44,875 nt of DNA, taken from contig JAKSTJ010000020.1 in NCBI GenBank assembly GCA_024402635.1, positions 1 to 44,875 of the forward strand. Direction: 5' to 3'. The position numbers and the translations under genes were made by a program. Source of the stretch: Treponema sp. Its GTDB lineage: Bacteria; Spirochaetota; Spirochaetia; Treponematales; Treponemataceae. The notes under the pieces were generated by a model that made no database searches, was not told the origin of the DNA, and worked only from the letters and a program-made list of their open reading frames with translations. Below are positions 44,374-44,875 of this stretch, one piece after another (position 1 is the stretch's first letter; each line of letters begins with the position of its first letter).

Positions 44374-44418
44374 ATAGGTAAATTCTCTGCTTGACATATG
44401 AGTTAAAAGGGGTAAAAT
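44374..44418 (+). promoter_or_regulatory. Promoter of the isomerase-family gene with the xylB-shared motif
   Basis: ATAGGTAAATTCTCTGCTTG (44374-44393) runs into a perfect -35 TTGACA (44391-44396), then 16 bases and TAAAAT (44413-44418). The first 20 bases match the xylB promoter at 18 of 20 positions. The leader from the -10 to the ATG at 44487 is about 60 bases. Confidence 0.7.
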
Positions 44419-44486
44419 TTTCACTAGAATTTTAAAAACATTATCGTTTAAATTGTAAAACGATTAAGTTATAGGAGCAAAAAAAC

Positions 44487-44875
44487 ATGAACAAACCAAA
44501 GATTAAAATTGGTATCGTAGCAGTTAGCCGCGACTGTTTCCCAGAATCACTTTCTGTAAACAGAAGAAAAGCTTTAGTTGAAGCTTACACAAAAAAATAT
44601 GGAGCTGATGAAATCTACGAATGTCCAATCTGTATCGTAGAAAGCGAAATCCATATGGTTCAGGCTTTGGAAGACATTAAGAAGGCAGGATGTAACGCAC
44701 TTTGTGTTTACCTCGGAAACTTCGGTCCAGAAATTTCTGAAACATTGTTGGCTAAACACTTTGAAGGTCCAAAGATGTTCTGTGCAGCTGCAGAAGAAAC
44801 ATCTAAGAACGGTGGACTTATCCAGGGTCGTGGTGATGCTTACTGTGGTATGCTCAACGCTTCTTATAACCTTAA
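44487..44875 (+). CDS. L-fucose/L-arabinose isomerase-family protein, N-terminal part (cut by window edge)
   Basis: About 130 codons are visible, starting MNKPKIKIGIVAVSRDCFPE. The sequence KIGIVAVSRDCFPESLSVNR with ECPICIVESE and NALCVYLGNFGPE is typical of the FucI/AraA-type sugar isomerase family, which interconverts aldoses and ketoses. The metal site lies in the missing part. TAGGAG precedes the ATG. Codon use is richer in C-ending codons than nearby genes, as in xylB, suggesting strong expression. It may supply a ketopentose; the sugar is not determined. Confidence 0.82.
   Translation, partial: MNKPKIKIGIVAVSRDCFPESLSVNRRKALVEAYTKKYGADEIYECPICIVESEIHMVQALEDIKKAGCNALCVYLGNFGPEISETLLAKHFEGPKMFCAAAEETSKNGGLIQGRGDAYCGMLNASYNL

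Noticed and set aside
1..44875. tRNA, rRNA, prophage or restriction-modification genes
   Set aside because: None was recognised on reading both strands; gene content is housekeeping and carbohydrate metabolism.

Overview
The window looks like a chromosome-origin region of a low-GC, saccharolytic gut or rumen Treponema (spirochaete). I infer this from the dnaA-dnaN-recF-DUF721 order beside gyrBA, the strong AT bias, spirochaete-style lipoproteins, a cyclophilin-FKBP lipoprotein, and several HD-GYP and xylan/glucan-degradation genes. I cannot assign a species from sequence alone. No rRNA, tRNA, CRISPR array, transposase or prophage was found, and no gene-free stretch exceeds 300 bases.

Layout. 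Positions 1-3052 (minus) hold gyrA (cut by the window edge) and gyrB. They diverge from dnaA at 3053-3255, where a palindrome lies between two well-formed promoters. The dnaA-dnaN gap (4675-4947) carries two perfect DnaA boxes and repeats and is the best oriC candidate. Positions 4948-13053 (plus) form a replication, translation and membrane-biogenesis block: dnaN, recF, a DciA-like gene, rpmH, rnpA, yidD, yidC, jag, an unknown exported protein and a dual-family immunophilin lipoprotein. Positions 13050-16912 (minus) hold a GntR regulator, an ABC exporter pair with a likely operator, metF and a degenerate GGDEF protein. Positions 16988-20663 (plus) hold a DUF763 protein overlapping an HrpB helicase. 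Positions 20647-26780 hold an AEC transporter, the proline genes proC, proB and proA wrapped around an NSS transporter, a composite palindromic repeat and an unknown gene. Positions 26908-35819 (plus) hold an amidohydrolase, a MATE pump, a beta-propeller/HD-GYP sensor, xylB, a small membrane protein and a second HD-GYP protein. Positions 35822-37988 (minus) hold cytoplasmic GH10 and GH5 enzymes. The rest holds xthA, a DUF4867-like protein, a NusG-II plus Gx-transporter pair, a GH5 lipoprotein with an AraC regulator, an unknown membrane protein and the start of a fucose/arabinose-isomerase-family gene.

How they fit together. The first third is housekeeping: initiation, sliding clamp, helicase loading, supercoiling and membrane insertion. 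The last third suggests plant-polysaccharide use: an exported endoglucanase-like lipoprotein, intracellular GH10/GH5 enzymes that would finish imported oligosaccharides, xylulokinase, and a sugar isomerase. xylB and the isomerase share an 18/20-identical promoter-upstream motif. Two HD-GYP proteins and a degenerate GGDEF protein point to cyclic-di-GMP control, one of them with the input architecture of Bacteroides hybrid polysaccharide sensors.

Most interesting candidates: the shared xylB/isomerase promoter motif, the dnaA/gyrB inter-promoter palindrome with a second copy between gyrB and gyrA, the translationally coupled DUF763-HrpB pair, a probable ECF S-T fusion in the Gx transporter, and a terminator-like RNA with a 69-nt structured loop at 34172-34267.
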